From assembly GCA_037137375.1 (NCBI GenBank), contig JBAXKJ010000001.1:248001-312000 (forward strand): a stretch of 64,000 nucleotides of DNA, in the 5' to 3' direction. The notes below the pieces were generated by a model, which saw only the letters and a program-made list of their open reading frames with translations, ran no database searches and was not told the origin of the DNA. Both the position numbers and the translations under genes were made by a program. The first letter of the stretch is position 1; each line of letters opens with the position of its first letter. This document shows positions 54,909 to 62,640 of this stretch, in pieces. This stretch comes from CAINVV01 sp037137375 (GTDB taxonomy: Bacteria > Bacteroidota > Bacteroidia > Bacteroidales > Prolixibacteraceae).

Positions 54909-55964
54909 ATGAATTGGAACAAACTTAAACGGGAAAATAAACCCTCGCCGAAATTTTTTTGGTCAATTCTATTTATTTTCAGCTTCGTCCCGGTTTTTAT
55001 CATTTGCTGTAGTTCACACAAGGATTTGAAAATCTATAAGATGACTGGATCGGCACAGGGCACTTATTATGCAATCACCTATTATGCAGACAACAACGAA
55101 AATTTTCAGCCCGAAGTCGATTCCTTACTCAAAAAGGTAGACCGGTCCGTCTCCTCTTATTTGCCGACTTCCTTGATATCCAGGCTGAATAACAATGATA
55201 GTTCGGCAATTGCGGATCAGATATATGAGACTGTTTTTAAAAAATCGGAGGAGGTTTCAGCTAATACAGCAGGCGCCTTTGATATAACTGTTGGTCCATT
55301 GGTAAATGCATGGGGTTTTGGTTTCTCCAAAAAAGCGCAGGTTGACCAGGCGATGGTAGATTCGCTTTTGCCGCTGGTTGGTTACAGAAAAGTTTTTCTG
55401 ACCAAGGGAAAGTTAATTAAATCGGATCCCCGGATTAAAATTGATTTTGATGCGATTGCGCAGGGGTATACATCCGATCTGATTGGTCAATTGATGGAAG
55501 CAAAAGGAATTAAAAATTATCTTATTGATGTAGGTGGAGAAGTCCTTGGGAAAGGCCAGAAACCTGACGGCCAATTGTGGAGCGTAGCCATTGAGATGCC
55601 GGCTAAAAATTCGATGGATGAGCGGAAGATTCAGGCCATTCTTACGTTGAAGGATAAAGCCATTTCTACATCCGGAAGTTATCGTAAATACTATGAAGAA
55701 AACGGCACCAGGTATTCCCACACGATCGATCCTTCGAATGGTTATCCCGTGAAGCACAATTTGCTAAGTGTTTCTGTGCTGGCGGATGATTGTATTACTG
55801 CGGATGCCTATGCTACGGCATTCATGGTAATGGGATTAGAAAAATCCAGGGAGTTTCTTGCCAGGCACAGTGAGATGGAAGGCTATTTTATCAGTGATGA
55901 TTTTACGGGAGGATTTAATGTTTTTTATACACCAGGATTTGATCGTTTGCTAAAGAAAAATTAA
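54909..55964 (+). CDS. apbE: FAD:protein FMN transferase, lipoprotein
   Basis: A 351-residue periplasmic enzyme that attaches FMN from FAD to Thr of target proteins such as Nqr or Rnf subunits. A hydrophobic segment ending FIICCSS supplies a plausible lipobox (Cys near residue 36). Conserved parts are MTGSAQGTYYAI near the mature start, NTAGAFDITVGPLVNAWGFG, KIDFDAIAQGYTSDL, YLIDVGGEVLGKG and the C-terminal YSHTIDPSNGYPV with DDCITADAYATAFMVMG, the metal-binding region. No Nqr/Rnf genes are adjacent here. Spacing from mnmD (50 bases) leaves operon membership open. Confidence 0.93.
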   Translation: MNWNKLKRENKPSPKFFWSILFIFSFVPVFIICCSSHKDLKIYKMTGSAQGTYYAITYYADNNENFQPEVDSLLKKVDRSVSSYLPTSLISRLNNNDSSAIADQIYETVFKKSEEVSANTAGAFDITVGPLVNAWGFGFSKKAQVDQAMVDSLLPLVGYRKVFLTKGKLIKSDPRIKIDFDAIAQGYTSDLIGQLMEAKGIKNYLIDVGGEVLGKGQKPDGQLWSVAIEMPAKNSMDERKIQAILTLKDKAISTSGSYRKYYEENGTRYSHTIDPSNGYPVKHNLLSVSVLADDCITADAYATAFMVMGLEKSREFLARHSEMEGYFISDDFTGGFNVFYTPGFDRLLKKN

Positions 55965-56016
55965 TAGTTATCTTCGCAACTTTTAGAATATCATTCAATC
56001 TTTTATAGACACAATT

Positions 56017-56751
56017 ATGCAAATTAAAAATTTACTTCTTTCGATGGTTGCCGGCTCAATCATACTGGCATCTTGTAACACTTCTACTTCACAACAGATT
56101 AAACTGAAGACCATGGCAGATTCTGCTGCTTATGCAATTGGCGTTGATCTGGGAAACAACATTAAGAAAAATTTGCCTGAGGCACCAGGTGGTAAGGATC
56201 TTAACCCACAGATCATTCTTCAGGCATTCGCTACTATCATGAAAGGTGATTCAGGCCTCATTGCCTCTTCAAAAGCAGGTGCTATCACACAAGGTTATTT
56301 TGTTAAAGCTCAGTCATTAGAAGGAGGTAAAAACAAAGAAGCCGGACAGAAATTTTTAGCTGATAACGGCAAAAGAGCTGGGGTTACAACTACCGCATCT
56401 GGATTGCAGTATGAAGTGATTAAGACTGGAACTGGTCCAAAACCAACGGCAGAAAATACTGTGAAGGTTCATTATCATGGTACTACTATTGATGGAAAAG
56501 TATTCGATAGTTCAGTTGAACGCGGCGAACCTGTAACATTTGGCTTAGGTCAGGTGATTAAAGGCTGGACAGAAGCATTGCAGCTGATGCCTGTCGGTTC
56601 AAAATGGAAAATCTATATTCCTTCAGAACTTGGTTATGGCGAGCAGGCTGCTGGTCCAAAAATCAAACCAAATTCAACACTGATTTTCGAGGTTGAACTT
56701 ATCAGCATCGAGCCAACTCCTGCTGCTGCTCCTGCACCAGCTGGCAAGTAA
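56017..56751 (+). CDS. FKBP-type peptidyl-prolyl cis-trans isomerase, lipoprotein
   Basis: A 244-residue lipoprotein (signal ending SIILASC, Cys near residue 20). An N-terminal helical dimerisation region (about 30-120, AIGVDLGNNIKKNLPE) of the FkpA/Mip type is followed by a complete FKBP domain from about 135: GLQYEVIKTGTGPKP, VKVHYHGTTIDGKVFDSS, PVTFGLGQVIKGWTEAL, WKIYIPSELGYG, STLIFEVELI. It should assist protein folding in the periplasm. The tail is Ala/Pro-rich. A strong terminator follows, so it ends its transcript. Confidence 0.93.
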   Translation: MQIKNLLLSMVAGSIILASCNTSTSQQIKLKTMADSAAYAIGVDLGNNIKKNLPEAPGGKDLNPQIILQAFATIMKGDSGLIASSKAGAITQGYFVKAQSLEGGKNKEAGQKFLADNGKRAGVTTTASGLQYEVIKTGTGPKPTAENTVKVHYHGTTIDGKVFDSSVERGEPVTFGLGQVIKGWTEALQLMPVGSKWKIYIPSELGYGEQAAGPKIKPNSTLIFEVELISIEPTPAAAPAPAGK

Positions 56752-56793
56752 TAAGATTTTTAAACTGACATAGGGGTGAGAACCTCTGGAACA

Positions 56794-56832
56794 AAACCCG
56801 GAACAGGTGACAGCCATCTTCCGGGTTTCGTT
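56794..56832 (+). terminator. Rho-independent terminator after the FKBP gene
   Basis: Arms AAACCCGGAA (56794-56803) and TTCCGGGTTT (56819-56828), perfectly complementary, followed by CGTTT. It ends 18 bases before the DUF3127 ATG. Confidence 0.8.
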
Positions 56833-56849
56833 TCATAATACTGAATATT

Positions 56850-57224
56850 ATGAGTTTTAAAGTAAAAGGAAGGGTAACGGATATTTTACCGTTACAAACT
56901 GGTAGTAGCACCAGGGGAGAGTGGAAGAAACTTGATTTTGTGCTGGAAGTTCCAGATGACCAGTTTCCAAAGAAGATTTGCTTCACTCTATTCAATGACA
57001 AGACGGAGATGATAAATGAAGCCGATAAGAATCGTGAGGTTGAGGTAAGCTTCAACCTGGAAGGCCGTGAATACAACGGGAAATGGTACCACAATGTCAA
57101 TGCCTTCCGTATTGACAGAATCGACAAATCCTCAGGGGCTTCCGATCAGACGGTTCCGCCGCCATACAATGAAGACGATTTCATGCCTGTGAAGGATGGT
57201 GAAAATGACGATTTACCCTTCTAA
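56850..57224 (+). CDS. DUF3127 protein with an SSB-like acidic tip
   Basis: A 124-residue cytoplasmic protein. The body (about 1-90) is rich in beta strands, such as SFKVKGRVTDILPLQTG, WKKLDFVLEVPD, REVEVSFNLEGREYNG and WYHNVNAFRIDRI, consistent with the OB-fold-like DUF3127 family of Bacteroidota. The disordered acidic tail ends GENDDLPF, strikingly like the DDDIPF tip through which single-stranded DNA-binding protein recruits repair and replication partners. Function is not established. It sits between two terminators and so is likely monocistronic, facing the Lrp-type regulator. Confidence 0.85.
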   Translation: MSFKVKGRVTDILPLQTGSSTRGEWKKLDFVLEVPDDQFPKKICFTLFNDKTEMINEADKNREVEVSFNLEGREYNGKWYHNVNAFRIDRIDKSSGASDQTVPPPYNEDDFMPVKDGENDDLPF

Positions 57225-57246
57225 AAAGGGTGTCTGACAAGAATAT

Positions 57247-57288
57247 AAGGGGATCTGACTTTTAAGACAGGTTCCCTTTTATTTTATT
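57247..57288 (+). terminator. Terminator between DUF3127 and the Lrp-type gene
   Basis: A hairpin of 57247-57257 with 57268-57278 (core GGGG/TCCC plus CTG/CAG, two wobble pairs) is followed by TTTTATTTTATT. It abuts the 3' end of the convergent Lrp gene. Confidence 0.65.
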
Positions 57289-57779
57289 GGAATCTGACGT
57301 TTGAAATCCTGTTCAAGGGAAATGAATGTTTCAGTTCTTGCGATGCCATCAATCGCCTGAAGGTCAGTATCAATGATCTTCATCAGATGTTTGTTGGTCT
57401 TGGTCTGAATCTTTATGAAGATAGCATATTGGCCTGTAGTATGATGGCATTCGACTACTTCGGGTATATCCTTCAGTTGTTTCAGAACTTTTCTGTCAAA
57501 ACTGGTTTTCTCGAGGTAAATTCCCATGAAAGCAGTGGTGTTATAACCCAATCTTGAAGGACTTACAATAAATTCGGAGCCAGTGACAACACCCATTGAG
57601 ATCAAACGTTGTACCCGCTGGTGGATTGCAGCTCCAGATACGCCACATTCACGTGCAACTTCCAAAAATGGTACCCGGGCATTATTGGTAATTAACTTTA
57701 ATATTTTACGGTCAAGATCGTCAATTTGTACCGCTTGTTCTTTGAAATCTTCTTCTAATTCAAGATTGTTTTTCTTCAC
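57279..57779 (-). CDS. Lrp/AsnC-family transcriptional regulator
   Basis: 166 residues from a GTG start at 57777-57779, since no ATG is available before the domain. The helix-turn-helix (about 22-65) reads IDDLDRKILKLITNNARVPF and EVARECGVSGAAIHQRVQRL. The RAM/ligand domain (about 85-160) contains VVECHHTTGQYAIFIKIQTK and ends FISLEQDFKRQIPIK. Such regulators respond to amino acids and form octamers. It stands alone, so its targets are not evident. The first 20 residues are a Lys/Glu-rich extension. Confidence 0.92.
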   Translation of the reverse strand: MKKNNLELEEDFKEQAVQIDDLDRKILKLITNNARVPFLEVARECGVSGAAIHQRVQRLISMGVVTGSEFIVSPSRLGYNTTAFMGIYLEKTSFDRKVLKQLKDIPEVVECHHTTGQYAIFIKIQTKTNKHLMKIIDTDLQAIDGIARTETFISLEQDFKRQIPIK

Positions 57780-57855
57780 TGCACTTTCAATTTGTTAGTA
57801 AATTGATAAAATATTGCCAAAACTATAACAATTTCCTTCCTCTGGCAAATTATTT

Positions 57856-59100
57856 TTAATTTTTCTTACTAGTCAATTGTCTGAAATCGCTACCCGATGG
57901 GTTTTGGAAGACTTGTAAATCGAACTCTTTGATCACAGCCAGTAGATGATCCACAATTTCGGCTTGAATAGTTTCAAATAGATCAGCCTGTTGTTCCTTA
58001 CTAAACACAATATATTCGAGGGGTAAGCCACGTTCTGTGGATTGTAAAAATCTAACAATCAGTGTCATGTGATTGTGTGTGTTTGGATTGGTCCACAAGA
58101 ATGCTTCCACATAGGCTTTAAAAACTGCAAGATTTGTAGGTTGGTCGGCCAGCTGAGAAGTCCATTCCGGAAAAAGTGGATCGATTTCCCTTTTTTGTTT
58201 CATGTAGCTTTTTATCACTGGCAACTGAGCAATATGGTCTACGAATTTCTGATCACAGAACCGGATTCCTGCCATATCAATGAAGACCGAACGTTGAATA
58301 CGTCTTCCTCCCGATTCCTGCATTCCGATCCAGTTGGTAACCGATTCTGATACCAACGAATAGGTGGGCAGTGAGGTGATGGTTTTATCCCAATTCTGGA
58401 TTTTCACGGTAGTAAGTGAAATATCGACAACGGTACCATCGACACTGAATTTTGGTACGGTAATCCAATCTCCTGGTTTGACCATCTTATTGGCTGCCAG
58501 TTGAATACTTGCCACAAATCCAAGAATAGGATCCTTAAATACAAACATAAGAACAGCGGCCATTGCGCCCAGACCAGCGAAGAGTTTACCCGGATCCTGG
58601 TTAATAATGATGGAGACCAAAACAATGGCAGCGACCGAGTAAATAAGGATTTTGACAAGTTGAAGGTATCCTTTAATCGGGCGTTCCTGGGCAAAAGGAT
58701 AGGTATTGTAAATATCCTGAGATGCATCGAGAAAGCGGGTGAGGCTCAAAACAACCGCAAAAGTGATGTAGATTTTGGCTATTCCCTTGATGACTTCGGG
58801 TAAAGCTACCAGGTCCTCAGAACCAAAACCTGCTGATGCATAAATAAAGATCCCGGGAATCAAGTGTGCAACTGCATGAAACACCCTGTGATCAAAAAGT
58901 ACGTCATCCCAGAGTGTTTCCGTATGTCTGGTGAATCGTTCAATGATCGTAAGAAGTATTTTCCTGAAAGGGAAGAAAAGAATGAGCGAAATAAGAGAAA
59001 GAATCAGAAAAGTTCCGATTGCAGCCAGGTAGATTGCAACCTTTGGATGGAACTGGGCGTTTAACATCTGTTCTCTTAAATAATCATAAAAAACTTGCAT
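57856..59100 (-). CDS. Mechanosensitive ion channel of the MscS family (YbdG-like)
   Basis: A 414-residue membrane protein with about five hydrophobic segments in the first 180 residues. The pore helix and beta domain appear as GLGAMAAVLMFVFKDPILGFVASIQ and ANKMVKPGDWITVPKFSVDGTVVDI, and the region TTVKIQNWDKTITSLPTYSLVSESVTNW. The long cytoplasmic region after it resembles the YbdG/miniconductance type. It opens on membrane tension to release solutes during hypo-osmotic shock. It is divergent from the M64 peptidase gene (78 bases), without neighbours in an operon. Confidence 0.9.
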   Translation of the reverse strand: MQVFYDYLREQMLNAQFHPKVAIYLAAIGTFLILSLISLILFFPFRKILLTIIERFTRHTETLWDDVLFDHRVFHAVAHLIPGIFIYASAGFGSEDLVALPEVIKGIAKIYITFAVVLSLTRFLDASQDIYNTYPFAQERPIKGYLQLVKILIYSVAAIVLVSIIINQDPGKLFAGLGAMAAVLMFVFKDPILGFVASIQLAANKMVKPGDWITVPKFSVDGTVVDISLTTVKIQNWDKTITSLPTYSLVSESVTNWIGMQESGGRRIQRSVFIDMAGIRFCDQKFVDHIAQLPVIKSYMKQKREIDPLFPEWTSQLADQPTNLAVFKAYVEAFLWTNPNTHNHMTLIVRFLQSTERGLPLEYIVFSKEQQADLFETIQAEIVDHLLAVIKEFDLQVFQNPSGSDFRQLTSKKN

Positions 59101-59178
59101 GGCGTATTTCTTAATAGCTGTTCAGAATTCATTAATTTTGTTTCGCTGCAAAATTAATTAATAAGCCGGATTTCGATA

Positions 59179-60453
59179 ATGAAAAAACTTTTTATTCTGC
59201 TTCTTCTTTCAGCTCCCATCTTGCTTGAAGCACAGAACAAATTTGAAGACTATTTTACAGATGGCGTATTTAGATTTGATTATCTACTCTCAGGAACCAG
59301 CAATACATCTAAAGTTACTGAGGTACAGCAAAAAAAAGAACCATTTTGGGGTGGTACCCATAAAATCGATGCGAAAGAAACAAACCTGGGTAATTATCGC
59401 TTCAATGTCATAGATCCGGCCACAAAATCTATCATTTATCAGAAAGGTTTTTCTCCCCTTTTCCAGGAATGGCAATCCACAGCAGAGGCAAAAAAGATGG
59501 AAAGGGCATTCTATCAGGTTCTTCGATTTCCTTATCCGAAGAGCAAAGTTACCCTGGAAATCGAATGCCGTAACCGGGAAGGTAAGTTTGAATTGATTTT
59601 TACGACAGTCATCGACCCTTCAAATTATTTTATCTTAAAGGAGTCTGTTTTGCAAACGGATTATGCGATGATTAGAAAATCGGGCGAGCCATCAAAAAAA
59701 GTGGATATCGCTATTTTGGCGGAGGGATATAAAAAGGAGGAAATGGACAAATTTGTAAAGGATGCGGAACGGTTGATGGATTCATTATTTGTTGTCGAAC
59801 CTTTTGCTTCCTTGAAAAAAGAGTTTAATGTTTATGCACTTAAAACACCATCAAAGGAATCAGGAACGGATATTCCTGGTAGGAATATTTACGTTAATAC
59901 CTTATATAATAGTACTTTCTACACATTTGATGTGGCAAGATATCTTACAACCACCGATCTGAAGAGTGTTCATGATCAAGCAGCCAGTATTCCTTATGAC
60001 TATATTATTGTTCTCGTGAATTCAAATGAGTACGGTGGGGGAGGCTTTTGCAACTACATTTCTGTATGCACTGCCGGACATTCTCTTTCACCCCAGGTTT
60101 TCATCCATGAATTTGGTCATGAGTTTGCAGGTTTAGGGGATGAATATTATACTTCGGAAGTGGCTTATGAAGATTACTATAACTTGAAAGTGGAACCCTG
60201 GGAGCCTAATTTGACAACTCTGGTTAATTTTAAATCCAAATGGGCAGGATTATTGGATCCATCTACACCAGTACCTACTCCAAGATCAGAGGAATATGCT
60301 GGTAAAACAGGTGTTTTCGAAGGAGGTGGTTATATATCGAAAGGGATTTATAGTCCCATGCAGGACTGCCGCATGAAATCAAACAAACCGAACAGTTTTT
60401 GTCCGGTTTGTCAGGAAGCGATTCGCAAAGCCATCCACTTGTGTACCGAATAA
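59179..60453 (+). CDS. Secreted M64-family (IgA peptidase-like) metallopeptidase
   Basis: A 424-residue protein with a signal peptide (LFILLLLSAPILLEAQ). An N-terminal beta-rich domain (about 20-165) precedes the peptidase domain, opening VDIAILAEGYKKEEMDKFVKDAERL. The zinc site is HEFGHEFAGLGDEYY near residue 310: HEFGH gives the HExxH pair and the Asp ten residues on the third ligand region. LVNSNEYGGGGFCNYISVC also fits M64. In Clostridium the family cleaves IgA; Bacteroidota members are common and their substrates unknown. No T9SS tail is seen, so it is probably periplasmic or released otherwise. Confidence 0.88.
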   Translation: MKKLFILLLLSAPILLEAQNKFEDYFTDGVFRFDYLLSGTSNTSKVTEVQQKKEPFWGGTHKIDAKETNLGNYRFNVIDPATKSIIYQKGFSPLFQEWQSTAEAKKMERAFYQVLRFPYPKSKVTLEIECRNREGKFELIFTTVIDPSNYFILKESVLQTDYAMIRKSGEPSKKVDIAILAEGYKKEEMDKFVKDAERLMDSLFVVEPFASLKKEFNVYALKTPSKESGTDIPGRNIYVNTLYNSTFYTFDVARYLTTTDLKSVHDQAASIPYDYIIVLVNSNEYGGGGFCNYISVCTAGHSLSPQVFIHEFGHEFAGLGDEYYTSEVAYEDYYNLKVEPWEPNLTTLVNFKSKWAGLLDPSTPVPTPRSEEYAGKTGVFEGGGYISKGIYSPMQDCRMKSNKPNSFCPVCQEAIRKAIHLCTE

Positions 60454-60481
60454 TATTCGGAATGCAACTTGAAGACGTTTG

Positions 60482-60823
60482 TTATTCCATTTCTTTAGGT
60501 GGAGTGGATTTTTGCTCAATTCTGTAAGCAAGTAAAAGTCCGGCACCTCCGAAAAGACATATCAACCCAGGATAAGCAGCTCCTTCATCCATGCCTGCGC
60601 TTACACAAATCCCAGCCAGGAATAAGCCTAATCCAACACCCACGAGCACTAATCCCCATTTTAACGCCCTTGTTTTGGAGCTTGTTTTTAATGATTCGAA
60701 AAATTTAGGATCAGCGCCTTTTTCTATCATAGCCATTCTTTCACGATTAAAAGCTGTAACAATTACATATACGATGCCGAATATCATTGTGAATACGGCA
60801 ACAGGAACAATAATTTCAACCAT
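60482..60823 (-). CDS. Small membrane protein, DUF6249-like
   Basis: A 113-residue protein with three hydrophobic segments (EIIVPVAVFTMIFGIVYVIV, LKWGLVLVGVGLGLFLAGI and PGLICLFGGAGLLLAYRI). Between the first and second lies RERMAMIEKGADPKFF, a motif seen in small Bacteroidota membrane proteins assigned to DUF6249, often encoded beside an ECF sigma factor. Here it is divergent from just such a sigma gene (about 140 bases between). No function is known; it might take part in the same stress response. Confidence 0.7.
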   Translation of the reverse strand: MVEIIVPVAVFTMIFGIVYVIVTAFNRERMAMIEKGADPKFFESLKTSSKTRALKWGLVLVGVGLGLFLAGICVSAGMDEGAAYPGLICLFGGAGLLLAYRIEQKSTPPKEME

Positions 60824-60963
60824 TTTATTAATTTTTAAGGTTCAACATTTGCTCATTTGACGCCAGTGGCTTAATCCGGTTACAACTTTGCCAATTTTTT
60901 TATTGATGAAAAAATTTCAAAAAAGTTGTAACCAAAAAATAGTATATTGTGTCTAATGAAATA

Positions 60964-61533
60964 ATGGAAGTAAAAAGTGATGCATATTATATTGCAGAGG
61001 TACTGAAAGGAGATTCAAATTCCTTTGCGCCCCTTGTTGATAAATACAAGCATCTTGCTTTTTCACTTGCCATGAAGATAACCAGGAACAGGGAAGAAGC
61101 AGAAGAGGCTGCGCAGGATGCTTTTATCAAGGCTTACAAATCTCTGGAGAATTTTAAGGGCCAATCAACCTTCAAGACTTGGTTTTTCAGGATTGTTTAT
61201 ACAACATCAATCTCCAGGGTAAGGGGAAAGCATATTCACCAGCTAAGTCTGGAAGATTATAACCTGTCAGATAATGAATTATTAAATATAGAAGATGCCG
61301 TTGGAATGTTGAATGCAGAAGAACGAGCTTTTCAACTTCACAAGGCAATGGATCATTTGGCGCCGGATGAAAGGGGGATCTTGAATTTGTATTATTTCGA
61401 GGATCTTCCGGTTGACGAAATTGCAACCATAACAGACTTATCAGCGTCTAATGTAAAGATCAAACTCTTCAGGAGCAGGAAGAAATTGTATGAACAATTG
61501 CATGGATTGCTGAAAGAAGAATCATTGGTGTGA
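60964..61533 (+). CDS. ECF-type RNA polymerase sigma factor
   Basis: 189 residues from the ATG at 60964; a GTG 15 bases upstream (60949) is an alternative start. Region 2 reads KITRNREEAEEAAQDAFIKAYKSLENFKG and FKTWFFRIVYTTSISRVR, and region 4 reads YYFEDLPVDEIATITDLSASNVKIKLFRSRKKLYEQL. This is the two-domain extracytoplasmic-function layout. The next gene, after 26 bases, encodes a two-pass membrane protein that could be its anti-sigma partner. An ECF factor with a membrane partner normally responds to an envelope signal. Confidence 0.92.
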   Translation: MEVKSDAYYIAEVLKGDSNSFAPLVDKYKHLAFSLAMKITRNREEAEEAAQDAFIKAYKSLENFKGQSTFKTWFFRIVYTTSISRVRGKHIHQLSLEDYNLSDNELLNIEDAVGMLNAEERAFQLHKAMDHLAPDERGILNLYYFEDLPVDEIATITDLSASNVKIKLFRSRKKLYEQLHGLLKEESLV

Positions 61534-61559
61534 TCAAACTGTTTTAAATAAATATAGGG

Positions 61560-61967
61560 ATGAAAGAGCAGGACAAACTTCGGACATATCTCAGAGAACT
61601 TCCCAGTGAAGAGCCTTCTGAAAATTTCACCTTCATGGTAATGGACCGAGTGAGTAAAGAAAGTGCCAGGTCAAAGGCTATTTATCAGCCTATTATAAGC
61701 CTGCAACTTTGGTGGAAACTATTCATTGGCATCCTACTGCTTTTCGTCGGAGCAATCATTTTCAGAACCTATTTTCCCGGAAATGAACAAGCAGGCTTAT
61801 TGATGCCACTTTCCCAAATTGATTATTCCTTATTCTTTAAACCTTTTCAGTCATTCACCGCGTCGTTAATTAAGATGCCACTTACCTTCGTTACTGCCCT
61901 GGTTGCCGTATCAGCATTACTTTTGATTGATCAGTTCTACAACCGTTTTGAGACTCGTCGGAAATAA
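61560..61967 (+). CDS. Two-pass membrane protein, possible anti-sigma partner
   Basis: A 135-residue protein with a polar, helical N-terminal segment (about 1-45, KEQDKLRTYLRELPSEEPSENF) and two membrane segments (LWWKLFIGILLLFVGAIIF near 50-68 and LTFVTALVAVSALLLIDQF near 105-125). No classic zinc anti-sigma motif (HxxxCxxC) is visible. Placement 26 bases after the ECF sigma gene, with an N-terminal cytoplasmic region of a size suited to hold a sigma factor, is the reason for the proposal. Similar small genes follow ECF genes in many Bacteroidota. Homology to a known family is not claimed. Confidence 0.6.
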   Translation: MKEQDKLRTYLRELPSEEPSENFTFMVMDRVSKESARSKAIYQPIISLQLWWKLFIGILLLFVGAIIFRTYFPGNEQAGLLMPLSQIDYSLFFKPFQSFTASLIKMPLTFVTALVAVSALLLIDQFYNRFETRRK

Positions 61968-62054
61968 TTTCAAGGGAAATTGGGCGTTCAGATTTTCAAT
62001 CAGCAATAAAAAGATCAAAATTTTTGAAGTTTTTGAAAAATAATCATAAATGTT

Positions 62055-62085
62055 TATTGGGTAACCAATATGCTTTCTATTTTTG
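62055..62085 (+). promoter_or_regulatory. Nitroreductase promoter with an overlapping palindrome
   Basis: TTG at 62057-62059 and TATTTTTG (62078-62085, an exact TAnnTTTG) are 18 bases apart, near the Bacteroidota optimum. The ATG follows at 62103. The -33 region is covered by a palindrome with arms TATTGG (62055-62060) and CCAATA (62065-62070), a likely repressor site. Confidence 0.55.
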
Positions 62086-62102
62086 CAAAAAACTAACCAA
62101 CA

Positions 62103-62636
62103 ATGCTGGACGTCCTTTATAACCGAAGAAGTACCCGAAAATTTAGCGAAAAACCTGTTGGAGAAGAAACCATCCACCAGCTATTAAGAGCCGCGCTACA
62201 TTCCCCCTCGTCGAAGAATAGTCAACCCTGGGAATTTACAGTTGTTGAAGACCCTGCTTTATTGAGTAAGCTATCCATGGCTAAACCTCATGGCGCCTGT
62301 TTGCTCAAACATGCACCTGTTGCAATAGTGGTTGCAGGAGACAAGACAAAGAGTGACGTCTGGATCGAAGATTGTTCAATAGCATCCATTATTATTCAGT
62401 TAGCAGCTGAAGCCCTTGGATTAGGTTCATGTTGGGTACAGATCCATCGTCGTTACCACGATGATGATCAAACTGCCAATGAATTTATCAGTGAATTACT
62501 CAATATTCCTGAGCACCTGGAAGTCCTGTCGGTGGTAGGAGTTGGATACAAGGCTGCCGACCGTCCTCCGCTTTCAGAAAAAGAATTAGACTGGAAGAAG
62601 GTGGTGAGAAATTGTTATACCTCCATCGAAAAATGA
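62103..62636 (+). CDS. Nitroreductase-family FMN oxidoreductase
   Basis: A 177-residue flavoprotein. The opening YNRRSTRKFSEKPVGEE has the FMN-phosphate-binding Arg-Arg/Ser-Arg block, then SPSSKNSQPWEFTVVED and a late GVGYKAADRPP segment, as in the short nitroreductase subfamily. VWIEDCSIASIIIQLAAEALGLGSCWVQIH is the family's central helix. It probably reduces nitro- or quinone-type compounds, or another small acceptor, with NAD(P)H. Its own promoter with an overlapping palindrome suggests induction. It converges on amt with a 4-base gap. Confidence 0.9.
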   Translation: MLDVLYNRRSTRKFSEKPVGEETIHQLLRAALHSPSSKNSQPWEFTVVEDPALLSKLSMAKPHGACLLKHAPVAIVVAGDKTKSDVWIEDCSIASIIIQLAAEALGLGSCWVQIHRRYHDDDQTANEFISELLNIPEHLEVLSVVGVGYKAADRPPLSEKELDWKKVVRNCYTSIEK

Positions 62637-62640
62637 AATT

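Noticed and set aside
56702..57127. 141-residue reverse frame over the DUF3127 gene
   Set aside because: It crosses the FKBP terminator hairpin and is antisense to a recognised family.
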